64,000 bases of DNA from Peromyscus leucopus (GCF_004664715.2 NC_051079.1:63242527-63306526); one strand, 5' to 3'. Positions 1 to 10,950 are shown, counted from the first letter of the stretch. The notes: generated by a model from the sequence alone, not told the origin. Numbers and translations: made by a program.

Positions 1-361
1 AGAGAGACTCCACCAAAACAAACAACAGAAACGAGACGGTAATGGTTTTAGCCACAGGATCACTGGGGAAGGACATCAAGCATCCTCAAGTCTCATGCTA
101 AAACACACGAGAAACAGAAGGTAGAAGAGAGAACCATGGTAAGTTCTAGAAAATGAAAACCACATCATAGGAGCTGAACACTCATTTATACAGTCGGAAA
201 AGATGAGTGAGCTCGAAGATATAACAGCAGAAGTTACCCCAAATAAAGAAAGAGGGGGGAGGAGACCTTTAAAAAAATGGGCAGATTTTTGGCAAGCCAT
301 GGGCAATGAGAGGTAGGGCCTACAGACAGTTGGAAGCATGGTGGAAGCAAAGTTTCCAAAT

Positions 362-550
362 ATGGGGACCGGGGACGTGGCTGGTTAGTAAGGTGCTTGC
401 TGTACAAGCATGGGACCAGAGTTCAATCTCCAGGACCTGTGTTAAAGCTGGCTGTGATGCTGCGTGCCTGTAAGTACCAGCGCCGGGGAGGCAGGACGAC
501 CCTGGGGCTTGCTGGCCAGCCAGTTTAACTGCATTGTTGAGCTCCAGGTT
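362..550 (+). repeat. B3-type SINE
   Basis: A degenerate tRNA-derived head (GGTGCTTGCTGTACAAGCAT) is followed by the B3 body and the CTGGCCAGCCAGTTTAACTGC segment typical of B3 3' parts. Its end is interrupted at about 557 by the next repeat. Confidence 0.6.
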
Positions 551-557
551 GGTCTAT

Positions 558-940
558 GTGCTGGTTAGTTTTTGTTTTTTTTTTTTAATTTTTTTTTTTA
601 ATCAACTTGACAAAAGCTTAGGTCATCTGGGGAAAATCCTCCATCAGACTGACCTGTGGGCAAGTCTGGGGGGGGGGGGCATGTTCTTGATTGACAATTG
701 ATGTGGGAGGGTCCAGACCATTGTGGGTGGGGCCATCCTCAGGGTGGTGTGAGTAAGCCATGGGGAGCAAGCCAGTAAGCAGCACCCCTCCATGGCCTCT
801 GCATCAGTTCATGCTTTTGGGTTCCAACTTCCTTCATAATGGATGGTAAGCTGCAAGCTGAAAGAAACTCTTTTTTTCCCATGCTGCTTTTGGTCAGGAC
901 GTTTATCCCAGTAATACAAAGCACACCGGACCGTTTCAAA
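558..940 (+). repeat. ~400-bp rodent repeat bounded by TG...CA
   Basis: This copy resembles the copies at 8750, 18932 and 21789. Shared blocks are CTGGTTAGTTTTTG near the start, ATCAACTTGAC, GATTGACAATTGATGTGGGAGG, GCCAGTAAGCAGCACCCC and CATGGCCTCTGCATC. The start is expanded by runs of T. A run of G sits at about 669-680. The LTR-like ends and internal AATAAA seen in better copies suggest an LTR; I am not certain of the family name. Confidence 0.6.
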
Positions 941-1456
941 GAGTGAAGTAGCTAGCAACTGAGGGATAGAGATAGCAATGAGATTTTGTCTACTCTTGTG
1001 TGTACATACACACACGGCATCTCGAGACCTGAGTCCACTCAGCTTTTTGTCTTGGAGCTTGGACCCATTCTGGTAAAGGAACCACACCAAGGGCAAAATC
1101 AGCCATCACAGCAGGCCCCGGGGGCTGGCAGGAGAACTTCCTTGGTCAGAAGCCACATCAGACACTCTGCAGATCTGCCACCCATGTGAGGGCGCTGCCG
1201 GACGCTCACCCGCTGCGCCTTCAGGCCAAGGAACCAACTTCCAAGCTGGGGCAGTGGCCAGCACGAGTCCCCTTCACTCAAGGGACAGAGGCCCGTCCTT
1301 ACGGTGTCACCAAGGTGGGCTGCCACAAACACTGTCCGTGGGGCCGCTGGCCCAAGGTGAGTCCCCATTCTACCGACCTGTGGCCCAGGCAGCACACACC
1401 ACCGGCTGGAGCAAGGGCCCAGCAGGAGTGCCCAGGCAGCCGGACTGAGGACCTAC

Positions 1457-1532
1457 CTGCCAGGTTGGGAGGACCTTCTCAATGTCATTCAGGTTGATGC
1501 CATCTCCATCTTCCAGCTTCCCTTTGCCACAC
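1457..1532 (-). CDS. Ctif: Ctif coding exon, residues 145-170
   Basis: This 76-nt exon reads (G)CGKGKLEDGDGINLNDIEKV followed by LPTWQ on the minus strand, which matches the CTIF N-terminal region as I remember it. The acceptor is TCTAG before 1532 and the donor is GTAGGT after 1457. The first base completes a Gly codon begun in the exon at 5827-5723, and the exon ends in phase 0. CTIF binds the nuclear cap-binding protein CBP80 and recruits eIF3 for the first round of translation, which is coupled to nonsense-mediated decay. This exon lies in the N-terminal CBP80-binding half of the protein. Its reading frame is acidic and intact. The following exon is outside the window. Confidence 0.95.
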
Positions 1533-1849
1533 CTAGACCACAGAAGACAGGAAGGTGTTGGAAGTACAGTTTACCCACACCCTTATCCTTGCCTGGCTGC
1601 AGGGGAGGAGGGCCGGTCAGAAGAGGGTCGGTCGTGGCTCTGCTCTCCCTCAAGAGTCCCCCACCCACGGGAAGGGCCCCAGAGGTGGATCCCTCTAGCC
1701 CTCATGTAACACGCATTTGAAGAGAGGCGAGAGATGAACCCAGTGACAGCCTCCCTTCCAGGCATAGCGGCTAAGCTCCCGACCCATGAATATCCCCACA
1801 CCTGCACAATTCCTGAAAATGCCAGTTCTTTTGGCCATTGCGCCAAAGG

Positions 1850-1975
1850 AAAAAATCAGTGAACAGAGAGACCAAGTAACTATCTCAGGGTCACACAGGC
1901 AGGCAGGGGTTGGCAGAAACTCCAGCATAGCTTCTTTCCCTTTGTTTCCGGGCCTGTAAAACCAGCCACTGGGCT
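1850..1975 (-). repeat. MIR SINE remnant
   Basis: CCAAGTAACTATCTCAGGGT followed by CACACAGGCAGGCAGGGGTT matches the antisense MIR core (the 'aagtaacttgcccaaggtcacacag' region). Confidence 0.55.
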
Positions 1976-2094
1976 ATACTGTGTCTTCTGTATCCAGGGC
2001 CTCTGTGGATGGCTGAGCCTGCAGGCTGGAGATGCTGGCCCAACGCACTCCCCAAAGCTCTAACTTTTTTGCACACGTAAAGGTGCAGCTTCTA

Positions 2095-2265
2095 GCGCCG
2101 GACTGCAAGAGTCTGGACTCCAGCTGCATCCCGCCCTGCGGGACTCAGTGTAAATCACTTAACTTTCTCATACCTCTGTCTCTTCATTTGGAAAATGGGG
2201 ATGATAACAGTGCCTAACACCATAGCCTGGCTAGTGGATTAAAATGATAACAACATAAGTGTGTC
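2095..2265 (+). repeat. MIR SINE remnant
   Basis: The MIR core and 3' part are visible: TAAATCACTTAACTTTCTCA, then CTCTTCATTTGGAAAATGGGGATGATAACAG in the expected order and spacing. Confidence 0.75.
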
Positions 2266-2596
2266 CCCATTGCCACACCCCCTTCCACAATGACCGTGCT
2301 GTTGTGGGGCAGAGGAGCAGGTAGGGAGGAGAACAATTCAGAGCCTAGATTCAGAGGCTGGCCCAGCCTCGGGCACGTTTCTCATTTCTGAGTCTCCCGG
2401 TGGGTAACACCACCAGCTTCAGGGTTAATGCAACTCAAATTCCAGAGGCATTTTTTCGTTTGTTTAAATATTTGCCTACCATCACGTCTGGTTTCCTGTC
2501 AAGGGAAACAATCCAGATGTGGTTCCAGACAGGCACTTTAGGGCTCTTGGTAAGAGTCAATTGGAAACTCACCTCCTAGGGCTGTGAGCTTGACCT

Positions 2597-2610
2597 CCAC
2601 TAGGGGGCAG
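2597..2610 (+). promoter_or_regulatory. CTCF-type core motif
   Basis: CCACTAGGGGGCAG fits the CTCF core consensus CCASYAGRKGGCRS at every position. It lies in single-copy intron, outside any SINE I recognise, and points rightward. Binding is inferred from the motif only. Confidence 0.6.
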
Positions 2611-4339
2611 CATGACACAAGTGTCCCCAAAATGGCCTGAAAAGCCCGGGGACCCAGACAGAAAGAAACCTGGCGGGCCACACTAGCCAAGACTTGGGCG
2701 GAAGAAAACAGGGATCAGAACTTTGTCTCTGTTAGACCTTCTCTTCTTCATCAGGCATGTCAATGCCAGGCTCGGGGTTCAAATCCGTTATGCTGAAAGC
2801 TGGGGTTCGGGCTGCATTTTGCTGGAGAGCAAGGTATGTGTGGAGGGAGAGGGTGCTGGAGGCGTGTCTGGGATAGTCCAGGCGTAGGCAGGTGGAGACG
2901 GAGCAGAGGAGGCATAAGGAGGTGGCAGGTATAAGGTGAGACAGGAAAGCTCAGGCCCACAGTGGGGAGGCAGAGAAAGGCCTGGACCATGTGGCCATCT
3001 TTGGACTAATCAATCAGCCTGACAGTGATGGGCTGGCCCTTTGAAAGCACCCACTGTGCGCCACGAACAGGCCGTAGATGTCGAAGCAGATACTGGGGAA
3101 CTGGCCCCACTAGAATGGCTGACCCCATCCTCCACGACCTCAAGTGGGTAAAACATGCCTGGGAACTGAACTCTCTGGGTGGAGCTGGGTGTGGAGCCCG
3201 TGACAGATTCCACGGAACAAGCATGGGTCTGGCCTTTGCTTCTCACACTAGCAATCTGAGATCCACAGCGGGCAGCGTACGGGGGCCAGCTCTGACCCCT
3301 AGGCTGCCTGATCAGGGTCAGACTTCCTGCAGACCTGCAGGTGTGGCAGGCAGATGGTGGCTGCAGACCGGCTGAGTCACGGCTGCCAGTGGGGTTGCCA
3401 AGGCAACGGCCCGCGCCAGTTCTGTCCCTCTATGGAAACACGGGCTGTGGGAAGCCTTGGCAACCTGTTTCTGAGGGAGGCTGCAGTGGCTGGACACGTG
3501 GAGCCCCCCCCCTTCTTCACATGGCGAGGCTAAGGGGGCAGGGTTCCCATCCTAGCCATAAGGTGGCCACAGGGCACTGCCCACGAACACTGAGTGGCAG
3601 GCAGGATGGGGTCCAGGGCCGGGTGCCCACCCCTAGAGAGTTGAGCCAGCTTCTGCTGAGTGGGTGAGCCTTGCGAAGGAAGTAGGACCCACAGCTGGTG
3701 AACAGGGGTGGCCTGGTCCTCTGGCTTTAGACAGGACAGTGATGCTAGGCACAGAACAATCACTCCTGTGCGTCCGGCCGCCAGTCACTTCCTCCAAGCA
3801 ACCCGCTTGTGACAAGGCCGCTCATCTCAGTGAGGGAGGCTGACTCATTCCCCACCCGGCCTAAGGTGTCACGATCACCTAGACTTCCCGAGGCTTAGTT
3901 TCCTCACTGGAGTCACAGGACACGCTCCCAGGGGACACCGGAGGGACCGGAGCTAGGACTGGAGCTACCCAGGGAAGATCTCTGAAGTACTCCTTAGGTA
4001 CTCCAGAGGGCCCCATTTTCAGCTCATTTCGTGGGGGTTTTACTTAACCCTTTCTGAATCCTGTTTCTCTTGCTTCTAAAATGGGGCGAGACCATCAGCT
4101 CTCCCAGGTTCCTGGCTCAGCCCCCCCACAGGGAGACGACCTGTGTGACTAAGAGGAATGGTCTCTAAGGGTGGGAGGGGGCAGAGCAGCTGCCTGAGGC
4201 CCCTTGGCATACAGGAAGACATCCCATAATGTCAGTTATTTTAGGGGGAGGGGAACAGGGAGACAGGAGTGGGTAGCAAGAATTGGAGGAAAAGCCGAGA
4301 AAATCGTAACAATAAAAATGAAGCAAGTGAGGTGGAGGA

Positions 4340-4953
4340 CAGAAAAAGTCAGAGCTCCTTTATGCTGCTAGGGAGACTGTAAAATAGTCAGCATCTTTGG
4401 GAACACTTTGTAGTCCCTGAGAAAGTGACACATGGTTCCTGTGTGACCGAGCAGTCCCACAAGCAGGGACTTAGACAGATATGTGCACAGGAATGGAATG
4501 CCCCGAGCAGAACTTTTCATAAAAGCGCAGAGGAGAGAACCCAAGTATTCGCCAGTGGACGAATGCGCAAACACATAGAATGGCTGGTGCCATGGACCAT
4601 TATTCAGCTACAAAAAGGAACGGCCCATTTCATGGATGTTTGTGAACAAACCTTGAAACACTGGAAGGCAACAGAGAAAGGAACACAAACGATTCCATTT
4701 CTACAATGCTCAGAAAAAAACAATTCACAGAAACAGAAGGCAGAGAGGTGGTTGTCAGGGGCTGAGGGTGGGGTCTGGACAAGAAGGTGTGACTAGGAGT
4801 GACCACATTGTCCTGGGGCGACAAGAACACAGGTGACTGCCGAACATGGTAAACATGCTCAATGCCGCTGAATGGCGTAGTTGAAAGTGGTTGATTTTTT
4901 TTTTAATCCCACATGAATTTTATCTCTATAAAAATGACTTAAAAAAAAAAAAC
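4340..4953 (+). repeat. Old L1 (L1M/L1ME) 3' end
   Basis: The blocks follow the L1M 3' end in order: antisense-free TTATTCAGCTACAAAAAGGA, AACCTTGAAACA, GATTCCATTTCTACAATG, GGTTGTCAGGGGCTGAGG, the TGGTTGATTTTT...GAATTTTATCTCTATAAAAA terminal segment, then a poly(A) run at 4941-4953. It is diverged and encodes nothing. Confidence 0.8.
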
Positions 4954-5127
4954 TAAAATGAAGCAACACTGTTTGTCCCACACAAGTGTCCTGAGGGCAG
5001 CCCAGGCCCTGAGACCACCTTTTAAAAGCGAGGCCATACTTGTTTCTGGAGCCAACAAGGGTGAGACAGGCCAGGATGAAGGCTACTCTGAGACCAGTTC
5101 CCAAAACGGGGCTCCTGAATGGGCAGG

Positions 5128-5230
5128 CAGCGTCAGCATCTCCCGGGGAGCTTGTGGGAAGTGCAGATCTCCAGCCTACTGAATGTGACTAACTATTTGG
5201 CGCTGCGGTACGACCAAGTCATCTAGACAG
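5128..5230 (+). repeat. MER5A-like DNA transposon remnant
   Basis: GTCAGCATCTCCCGGGGAGC, GGAAGTGCAGATCTCCAG and CCTACTGAATGTGACTAAC resemble the MER5A (hAT-Charlie) body. Confidence 0.5.
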
Positions 5231-5722
5231 TGGAAGCCCGAGAGCCTTGAACTCAATGTACAGAGGAATCACGGGACACCTCATAATGTTTTAAGTGTGT
5301 TCACAGTTTTGAGTGGGGCCTCTGTTCATCGCGCTCCGTGGCTTGTCTGCATGCAGCTGCAGGCTGTCCACTAATCACAGGTTGGACATGCTGGGAGGGG
5401 AGGAACCCCAGACCTACTGAGTGCGAGCCTCGGGGTGGGTCCTTTTCTGTTGCTCATGTGAGCCTCCCAGATGCCCCAGTTGGAGACCCGCCAGCTAGTT
5501 AACAAGAGACATTCAGTGTCGCACAGGGGTTGGCAGATGGGCTAGTCGGGAGGACAGAGGGAGGGATTCTCTAGAAAAGCCAGTGAACCTGCGGTCGTAG
5601 GGCTGGGTGGGAAGAGCACCTGGGACAGGGATTCACCCCATTTCCCCTGTGTGCAGTGGAATAATCCCAGGCCCCTACACCTCATTCCTCTCCCCATGAG
5701 AGGCCCTCCGTGGTGTCCTTAC

Positions 5723-5827
5723 CCATCTCTGTCGATGTGTGGCAGGGACTGCTTGGGTGTGTGGCGGACCTTCCGATGGAACTGGGTGAAGTCCAGCTTT
5801 TCAGGCTGCAGGTCCCAGGTGGCACCA
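5723..5827 (-). CDS. Ctif: Ctif coding exon, residues 110-145
   Basis: This 105-nt exon encodes (S)GATWDLQPEKLDFTQFHRKV, then RHTPKQSLPHIDRDG. That is a near-exact match to the CTIF segment I remember. The acceptor is CCCTTTAG with a long pyrimidine tract (before 5827), and the donor is GTAAGG after 5723. The first base completes the Ser-110 codon (AG|T), and the last two bases begin the Gly-145 codon. The aromatic and basic run around WDLQPEKLDFTQFHRK is the most recognisable block. Only about 1 kb of intron separates it from the preceding exon. The segment belongs to the N-terminal region that contacts the cap-binding complex, with no known enzymatic motif. Confidence 0.97.
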
Positions 5828-6829
5828 CTAAAGGGTGAGGGTTGGGGGAGAAGATACATGTAAGGCAGGAGGCTCGGTGGGTGGGTGGGTGGGGGAGGGC
5901 ACCCACACCTGAGGGCAGCGGCCTGTTCAGACCCATCTGGAATGGAACAGAAGGTGTCAGGCCTTCGCCTTTCAATTCTGCTGTGGGAAAATTCATGCTC
6001 CCCAGACATGCATGTGGGCTGGCTGTGCCTTCTGCAGGGGTCCCCTTGACAGCCCCGTTTGCTTCATGCCTACATTTAAGAAGGGCTGGAAAGAGGAGGA
6101 GGACAAAAGCCGGTCACCAGAACACACAATGATGCTCTGGAGAGGGTGAGCAGAGTTGGGGAGGCAGGGCCCGGCTCCCCAGTTCCCACCCCAAGAGCCC
6201 CGCCATGCTGGAGAGTCTATATACCCAGGCCAGACACGCCTGCAGTGTGCCCAGAGTTGGGCAGCTCAGGGGATGGGGCAGAGATGACGAAAGACTGGCC
6301 CGAGGCCTCTCTACCTGACAGGAGTGATAAGTACCACAACCAGGGTGTGCCCCTTGTCCTGAGGAGTCCTGCCTAATGCCAAGCACCATCAGGAGCCTTC
6401 TACGGTCTGAACCAGTCAGCCCTCCTTTTGCGTGTGTTGCTAAGGAGCAAACCTCACGAGTGCCTTGCAGACACTCTACCACTGAGCTACAGAGCCCCGT
6501 TTTCCCTTTCCATAGACTGTCATGTGCAAAGGGTGGGGGGCCTCCATCTCAGCCTCCCATAATAGCCCTGTGCCCCTTCTTCCTTCCACGCTTCCAGCCT
6601 CCCCGTCACTCCCCTGCTCTCTCCCTCGTCTTCAGTCTCCCTGTCTTCCTGCCTCCCTTTGCCTCTTCCTTTCTTGGATGCTCTCTCGTTCTTCTCCGAG
6701 GACCTCTGTTTATGGCCCTCCTCCCCTACAGCCTGTCTCTCTGCTTCCCTACTGAACCTGCCCCGTAAGCCCTGAGGCGGCAGGAGGCCCTGGCCAGCAC
6801 TGGACACCACAGAGAAAGAAGGAAGTTAC
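5828..6829 (-). other. Ctif: Ctif intron (1,002 bp)
   Basis: A short intron. It includes a B4/ID-type tRNA-derived SINE fragment at 6434-6497 and a pyrimidine-rich stretch at about 6570-6760. The remainder (5830-6430) looks single-copy, and I see no feature in it. Confidence 0.9.
6434..6497 (-). repeat. B4/ID-type tRNA-derived SINE fragment
   Basis: The antisense tRNA-like head is seen as GAGTGCCTTGCAGACACTCT followed by ACCACTGAGCTACAGAGCCCC. Confidence 0.6.
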
Positions 6830-6903
6830 CTGAAGGAATCAAAGGTGTTGGCAGCCCAGATATCTGTGCCCAGCATGTCTAGAGAGTTGTCTTTGTTTCC
6901 GTT
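6830..6903 (-). CDS. Ctif: Ctif coding exon, residues 86-110
   Basis: This 74-nt exon encodes NGNKDNSLDMLGTDIWAANT followed by FDSF and the first two bases of Ser-110. The acceptor is TCTTTCAG before 6903 (phase 0), and the donor is GTAACT after 6830. The block DNSLDMLGTDIWAANTFDSF is diagnostic for CTIF. The third residue is Asn where I remember Ser in human, a modest species difference. The exon is short but its frame, phase and splice sites agree with both neighbours. It lies in the region known to associate with CBP80. Confidence 0.97.
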
Positions 6904-7339
6904 CTGAAAGAGACAAGGTGAGGCGCTGGCATTACCGTCTGGGCCAGGACACTGAAAACAACTGGGTAGAGGCCCACCGTAGGTCCAAGCCTGAGAGGGC
7001 TGCAGGGCCCTCTTTGACACCTAAGGCCTGCATGGGTGGAGGCTGGAGTGAGCCGCCTAAGAGAGTGTCCCATCAGGGAGCATCAGGAGGGCCAGGGGAC
7101 CACTGGAGACTACAGGCCTCCTCCCGCACACAGACCCTTGCTGAGATGGTGTTCCACAGAGGTGTGCATTCAGGACCTGACATGCCTGTATCTCTGCTGC
7201 CGAAGCCTGTGGTCCCTTCTCAATGCCTCAGTACCCAGCAGGCACTCTGTATGACTGCACGGGCCTTCACCATCACTGCCTGCCTGATGACAATGGTTTC
7301 TCCCTGGCCGTGGGATCCAAAAAGCCAGGCACGTTGAAG

Positions 7340-7470
7340 CATCCATGCAGGAGTGAGCTTTTTAAACATTCAAGCCTGACCTCCTGAGAAGCTCCACAGA
7401 CCGAGGCTGCCCCAGGAACTGCAATTCTTACATTCACCACTGCAGGCTGCATCCTTGGAGGCCTCCTACA
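7340..7470 (+). repeat. MER5A-like DNA transposon remnant
   Basis: GTGAGCTTTTTAAACATTCA, then CTGACCTCCTGAGAAG and a later GGCTGCCCCAGGAACTGCA resemble a diverged MER5A body. Confidence 0.4.
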
Positions 7471-7794
7471 TGACTCACCCCGCAGACAGGTCATGCTTTA
7501 CTTGGTGCTGTTTCTATGATTTGGTCACTGCCCTTTGGGGGTGCTGATCATCCCCCCAAACCCCTCCAACCCCCAACTTTGTTTTGGTGCCCTTCATCAG
7601 TTCCCCCAACCTTGCCTAGTGTTCATTATCATGCAGGTCTGAGACACAGGAACTCATCCCTACATGTAAACCAGTGTTTACAACAGAATTGTGTACAGAT
7701 GTCCTTAGACCACACAAGGATACAGTAGCACTGTCACCAATGTGCTGAGGGGAGCCACCCACACGCCTGCCGACAGCTGACCCCACAGAACAGC

Positions 7795-8045
7795 TGCTAT
7801 GTTCACAGGTTGGAATATTACACAGCAGTGAGAATAAACAAATGAAAACAACACGTGACTGTACAAGCAAACCCCACTTGGGAGACATTGTGGAGAAAGG
7901 AACACAGACACAAAAGAGTACCGGCTGGCTATGTCGTGTGGCTTACGGAGTTTCAGGACAGAAAAACTAAGCTGTGGCTACAGAACTCATGTGGAAGGGG
8001 GCACCAAAGAAACCGACCAAATGTCCTAATGGGTCTGGATGTTTA
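7795..8045 (+). repeat. Diverged L1M 3' fragment
   Basis: GGTTGGAATATTACACAGCA followed by a degenerate version of the L1ME 3' untranslated sequence. It is weaker than the copy at 4340. Confidence 0.4.
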
Positions 8046-8554
8046 GTTTGTGAAAGTCCACTGAACTGGACGACAGGACACACTGCTTTTCTTTAGGTGT
8101 GCTGTGACTCCTGCTTAGCTACCTGGTGCTGCCCCGGCCTTCATTTTCAGGTCCTCTCTGCAGGACCAAGCTACTGATCATCCATGAAGACTAGTCCATC
8201 CCAGGACTCACCACGACTCAGAGCCACTAGCTCCCCTGGAAAGGGGTGTGACCGTATGTACCTCAGCAGCTCCTGACACAACACAGAGGAGGAGGAGGAG
8301 CCATGAGCCCCGCCCACAAAGCTGGTGTGTGACCCATTCTCAGTGACAATGCGGCATGACCTGGGCTGTGATTTGGGCACCAAAGCAAAGGCACTGTCAT
8401 AACGCGGTGACTAACGCCTTGTGCTGTGACAAAACCACGGCTATGGCGTTGCTAGGTAACAAGAAATTTTTTCACTACCATTTTATGGGCCCAGTGTGGT
8501 ACATGCAGTCTGCTGCTGGCTGAAACTTCATTATGTAGTCCATGATTGTATATG

Positions 8555-8749
8555 CATACATACTGCATACAATGTACATATAAATACCATACACACCACA
8601 CATAAATATGTCATACATATCATATATACATATCACATACACCATATATTTACACATCACATGCATCATACACACACACACATTCCATATACAGGCTATA
8701 CATACACAAATCACACATACCAAACATACTACAGATATGTCATATATAC
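8555..8749. repeat. CA/TA-rich microsatellite, left part
   Basis: Imperfect ATAC, CACA and CATA units run up to the 5' end of the repeat at 8750. The same kind of sequence resumes at 9168, so the two parts were once one array. Confidence 0.85.
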
Positions 8750-9167
8750 TGTCCTGGCTAGTTTTATGTCAATTTGATACAAAGCTAGAGTCATCAGAGA
8801 GGAGGAAGCCTCAATTTAAAAAATGCTTCCATAAGATCCAGCTGTAGGCAAGACTATAAGGCATTTTCTTAAGTAGTAATTGATGGGGAGGGTCTAGTCC
8901 ACAGTGGGTGGAGCCATCCCTGAGCTGGTGGTCCTGGGTTCTATTAGAAAGCAGGCTGAGCAAGCCATGAAGAGTAAGCCAGTAAGCAGTTCCCCTCCAT
9001 GGCCTCTGCATCTGCTCCTGCCTCCAGGTTCCTGTCCTGTTTGAGTTCCTGTCCTGACTTCCTTTGATGATGAACAGTGCTGTGGAAGTGTAAGCCAAAT
9101 AAACCCTTTCCTCCCCAACTTGCTTCAGTCATGGTGTTTCATCACAACAGTAACACTAACTAAGACA
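8750..9167 (+). repeat. ~400-bp rodent repeat with intact TG...CA ends
   Basis: It starts TGTCCTGGCTAGTTTTATGT and ends CACTAACTAAGACA, with AATAAA at 9098-9103. The ends, length and polyadenylation signal fit an LTR. TATATAC lies immediately outside both ends and may be a 7-bp target duplication, but the flanks are low-complexity. The copies at 18932 and 21789 (same strand), and 13394 and 54818 (opposite strand), belong to the same family. I do not assign a database name. Confidence 0.75.
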
Positions 9168-9520
9168 TATATACACAACAACATATCAATATACATTCAC
9201 ACCACACACACCATGCATACGATATACCACACATACACACACTGTACATATATACATACTATACATATATGTACCACATACATACCACATACTATACATA
9301 TATACGCCATATACACCATACATATATAACCCACACACCATACATATATATACCACATACACCATATATATATACATATACACATACCACATACACCATA
9401 TATATATATATACACCACACACACACATATATATATACCACACACCATATGTATACCCATCATATACCATATGTATGTACACTATACACACCATACTTAG
9501 ATGCACATACACATACATCA
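9168..9520. repeat. CA/TA-rich microsatellite, right part
   Basis: Long mixed TATA, CACA and ATAC runs continue the array at 8555-8749. The several reading frames of Tyr/Ile/Thr/His composition across it are repeat artefacts. Confidence 0.9.
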
Positions 9521-9649
9521 TCTGTTCATAGCCCTCTTAATACTCACAGACGTCAGAGAAGTGCAAAGTGGTAGAGGCTGCAGACAGACTCCACCTGCTA
9601 CCTGAGTTCTGGAACATCACACTGGGAGCAGCTGCCTGCCCCACCCTAC

Positions 9650-10168
9650 TGTTGTGGAATATTATTTTAAGATGTGTTATATTTGTTTATGCCGTGGAAC
9701 ATTTGTTTGATGATGCAAAGATGTGTTGCCTTTTTTTATGTTGCATTTGTTTAACTCTGTGGAGCTGTGCTGCTTTGCCTGTCTAAAGCACCTGATGGTC
9801 TAATAAAGAGCTGAATGGCCAAAAGCAAGGCAGGAGCAAGGGGTGGGGGGCTGGCTGGCAGAGAGAATGTATAGAAGGAGAAATCTGGGAGGAAAAGAGA
9901 AAGAGCAAGAGAAAAAGGAGGAGGACGCCAGGGGCCAGGCACCCAGCCACACAACCAGCAACAGAGTAAGAAAGAAAGGTACACAGGAATAGAAAAGCCC
10001 AGAGGCAAAAGGTAGATGGGATAATTTAAAGTTAAGAAAAGCTGGCAAGAAACAAGCCAAGTCTAGGCATTCATAAGAAAGAATAAGACTCTATGTGATT
10101 TATTTGGGAGCTGGGTGGTAGGCCCCCCAAAGAGTAAAAGAGAAAAAGAACAAAAACAACCAACTACA
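9650..10168 (+). mobile_element. Solo LTR of an endogenous retrovirus, 6-bp target duplication
   Basis: The element begins TGTTGTGGAATATT and ends ACCAACTACA. It carries AATAAA at 9802-9807, inside a block (GAGCTGAATGGCC) shared with the LTR at 26230. CCCTAC is present directly on both sides (9644-9649 and 10169-10174). A 6-bp duplication is typical of class II (betaretrovirus-like) rodent elements. No internal viral sequence follows, so this is a recombined solo LTR with no viral genes. Confidence 0.85.
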
Positions 10169-10659
10169 CCCTACCCCAGGACTTGCACAGAGAAGTGACT
10201 GTCACACTAGGAACAGAGAGGAAGGTCCCAGGTCAGGCTCATCCCAGCACCTCTCCATCTTCTCATGTCCAACCCTCTAGGCTCCCAGAAGTTTCCATTT
10301 CCCCCATTGCCACATGGGTAATAGGAAGGGACGTTGTGTGACTTGGACTTCATCCTGTTTGTGGCAGCTCGGAGGTCATACTGGGTTGAAGAATGCATGG
10401 AACTGTTTTCCTCTCTGCCATAGAGTGCTCTTCCCAGATTCAAACACAGGGAACACTTCCTCCGATAACCCCTCCTGCACAAGTCTCTTCCTCCTGGTGA
10501 GTCTAGCTCAACATGCATCTTTCCTGTGGCTCTGTGGGACCTTTAGACACTGCACAGAACAGCAGCGCATACCAGTGTGGGAGCTGATCCCTTCCTGAAT
10601 GTTCTCCAGCACGGCTCCCTGGGGTGCTCTAGAAAGACCAAACCCCTGGCTTTCAGATG

Positions 10660-10740
10660 CCACTGTGCATCAGAATAACTCTGGAGGGTAGTGTTGGTAG
10701 TTCAAGTGCAGTCCAGCTGGAACGGTCCAGAACATGCCTT
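10660..10740 (+). repeat. MER5A-like remnant
   Basis: CTGTGCATCAGAATAACTCTGG resembles the MER5A 5' region. It is short and weak. Confidence 0.35.
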
Positions 10741-10757
10741 TAGAAGCATAGTCCTCC

Positions 10758-10950
10758 CCTTGTGGTGGTGGCACACACTTTTAATCCCAGTGCTTGGGAG
10801 GCAGAGGCAGGCGGATCTCTGAGTTCAAGGCCAGCCTGGTCTACAGAGTGAGTTCCAGGACAGCCAGGAGTACATAGAGAAACCCTGTCTTGAAAAACCA
10901 ATGGGAAGGAAAAAAAAAAAAAAAAAAAAAAAAGGAAAGAAAGAAAGAAA
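10758..10950 (+). repeat. B1 SINE with A-tail
   Basis: The full B1 body is present (GTGGTGGTGGCACACACTTT, AGGCAGAGGCAGGCGGATCT, AGAGAAACCCTGTCTTG), followed by a long A-run and (GAAA)n. Flanking CATAGTCCT at about 10747 and CATAGTTCT after the tail look like a target-site duplication. Confidence 0.9.

Larger units (their letters stand above)
1..1456 (-). other. Ctif: Ctif intron, 5' portion only (runs off the left edge)
   Basis: This is the intron that begins at the GTAGGT donor after 1457 and runs off the window. The next Ctif exon, which should encode the segment following LPTWQ, was searched for on the minus strand and is not present. Bases 1-361 hold no feature I recognise. A B3-type SINE and a 400-bp rodent repeat occupy about 362-940. 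Bases 941-1456 look unique and include a small CpG-dense stretch at about 1190-1215. Confidence 0.8.
1533..5722 (-). other. Ctif: Ctif intron (4,190 bp)
   Basis: The intron separates the exon ending in AGAGATGG|GTAAGG (5723) from the exon at 1532. It contains MIR remnants, an L1M 3' end and a MER5A-like remnant, listed separately. It also holds a perfect CTCF-type core at 2597-2610. Bases 2270-2590, 2611-3880, 4100-4339 and 5230-5722 look like single-copy intron with no feature I can support. Traces of MIR-like sequence (TTAGTTTCCTCACTGGA at about 3895, TCTAAAATGGGGCGAG at about 4075) are too short to annotate. Confidence 0.9.

Noticed and set aside
362..550. tRNA-like sequence at the head of a B3-type SINE (also 6434-6497, 32008-32223, 35060-35400)
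   Set aside because: These are SINE heads embedded in SINE bodies; none folds as an intact tRNA gene that I can support.
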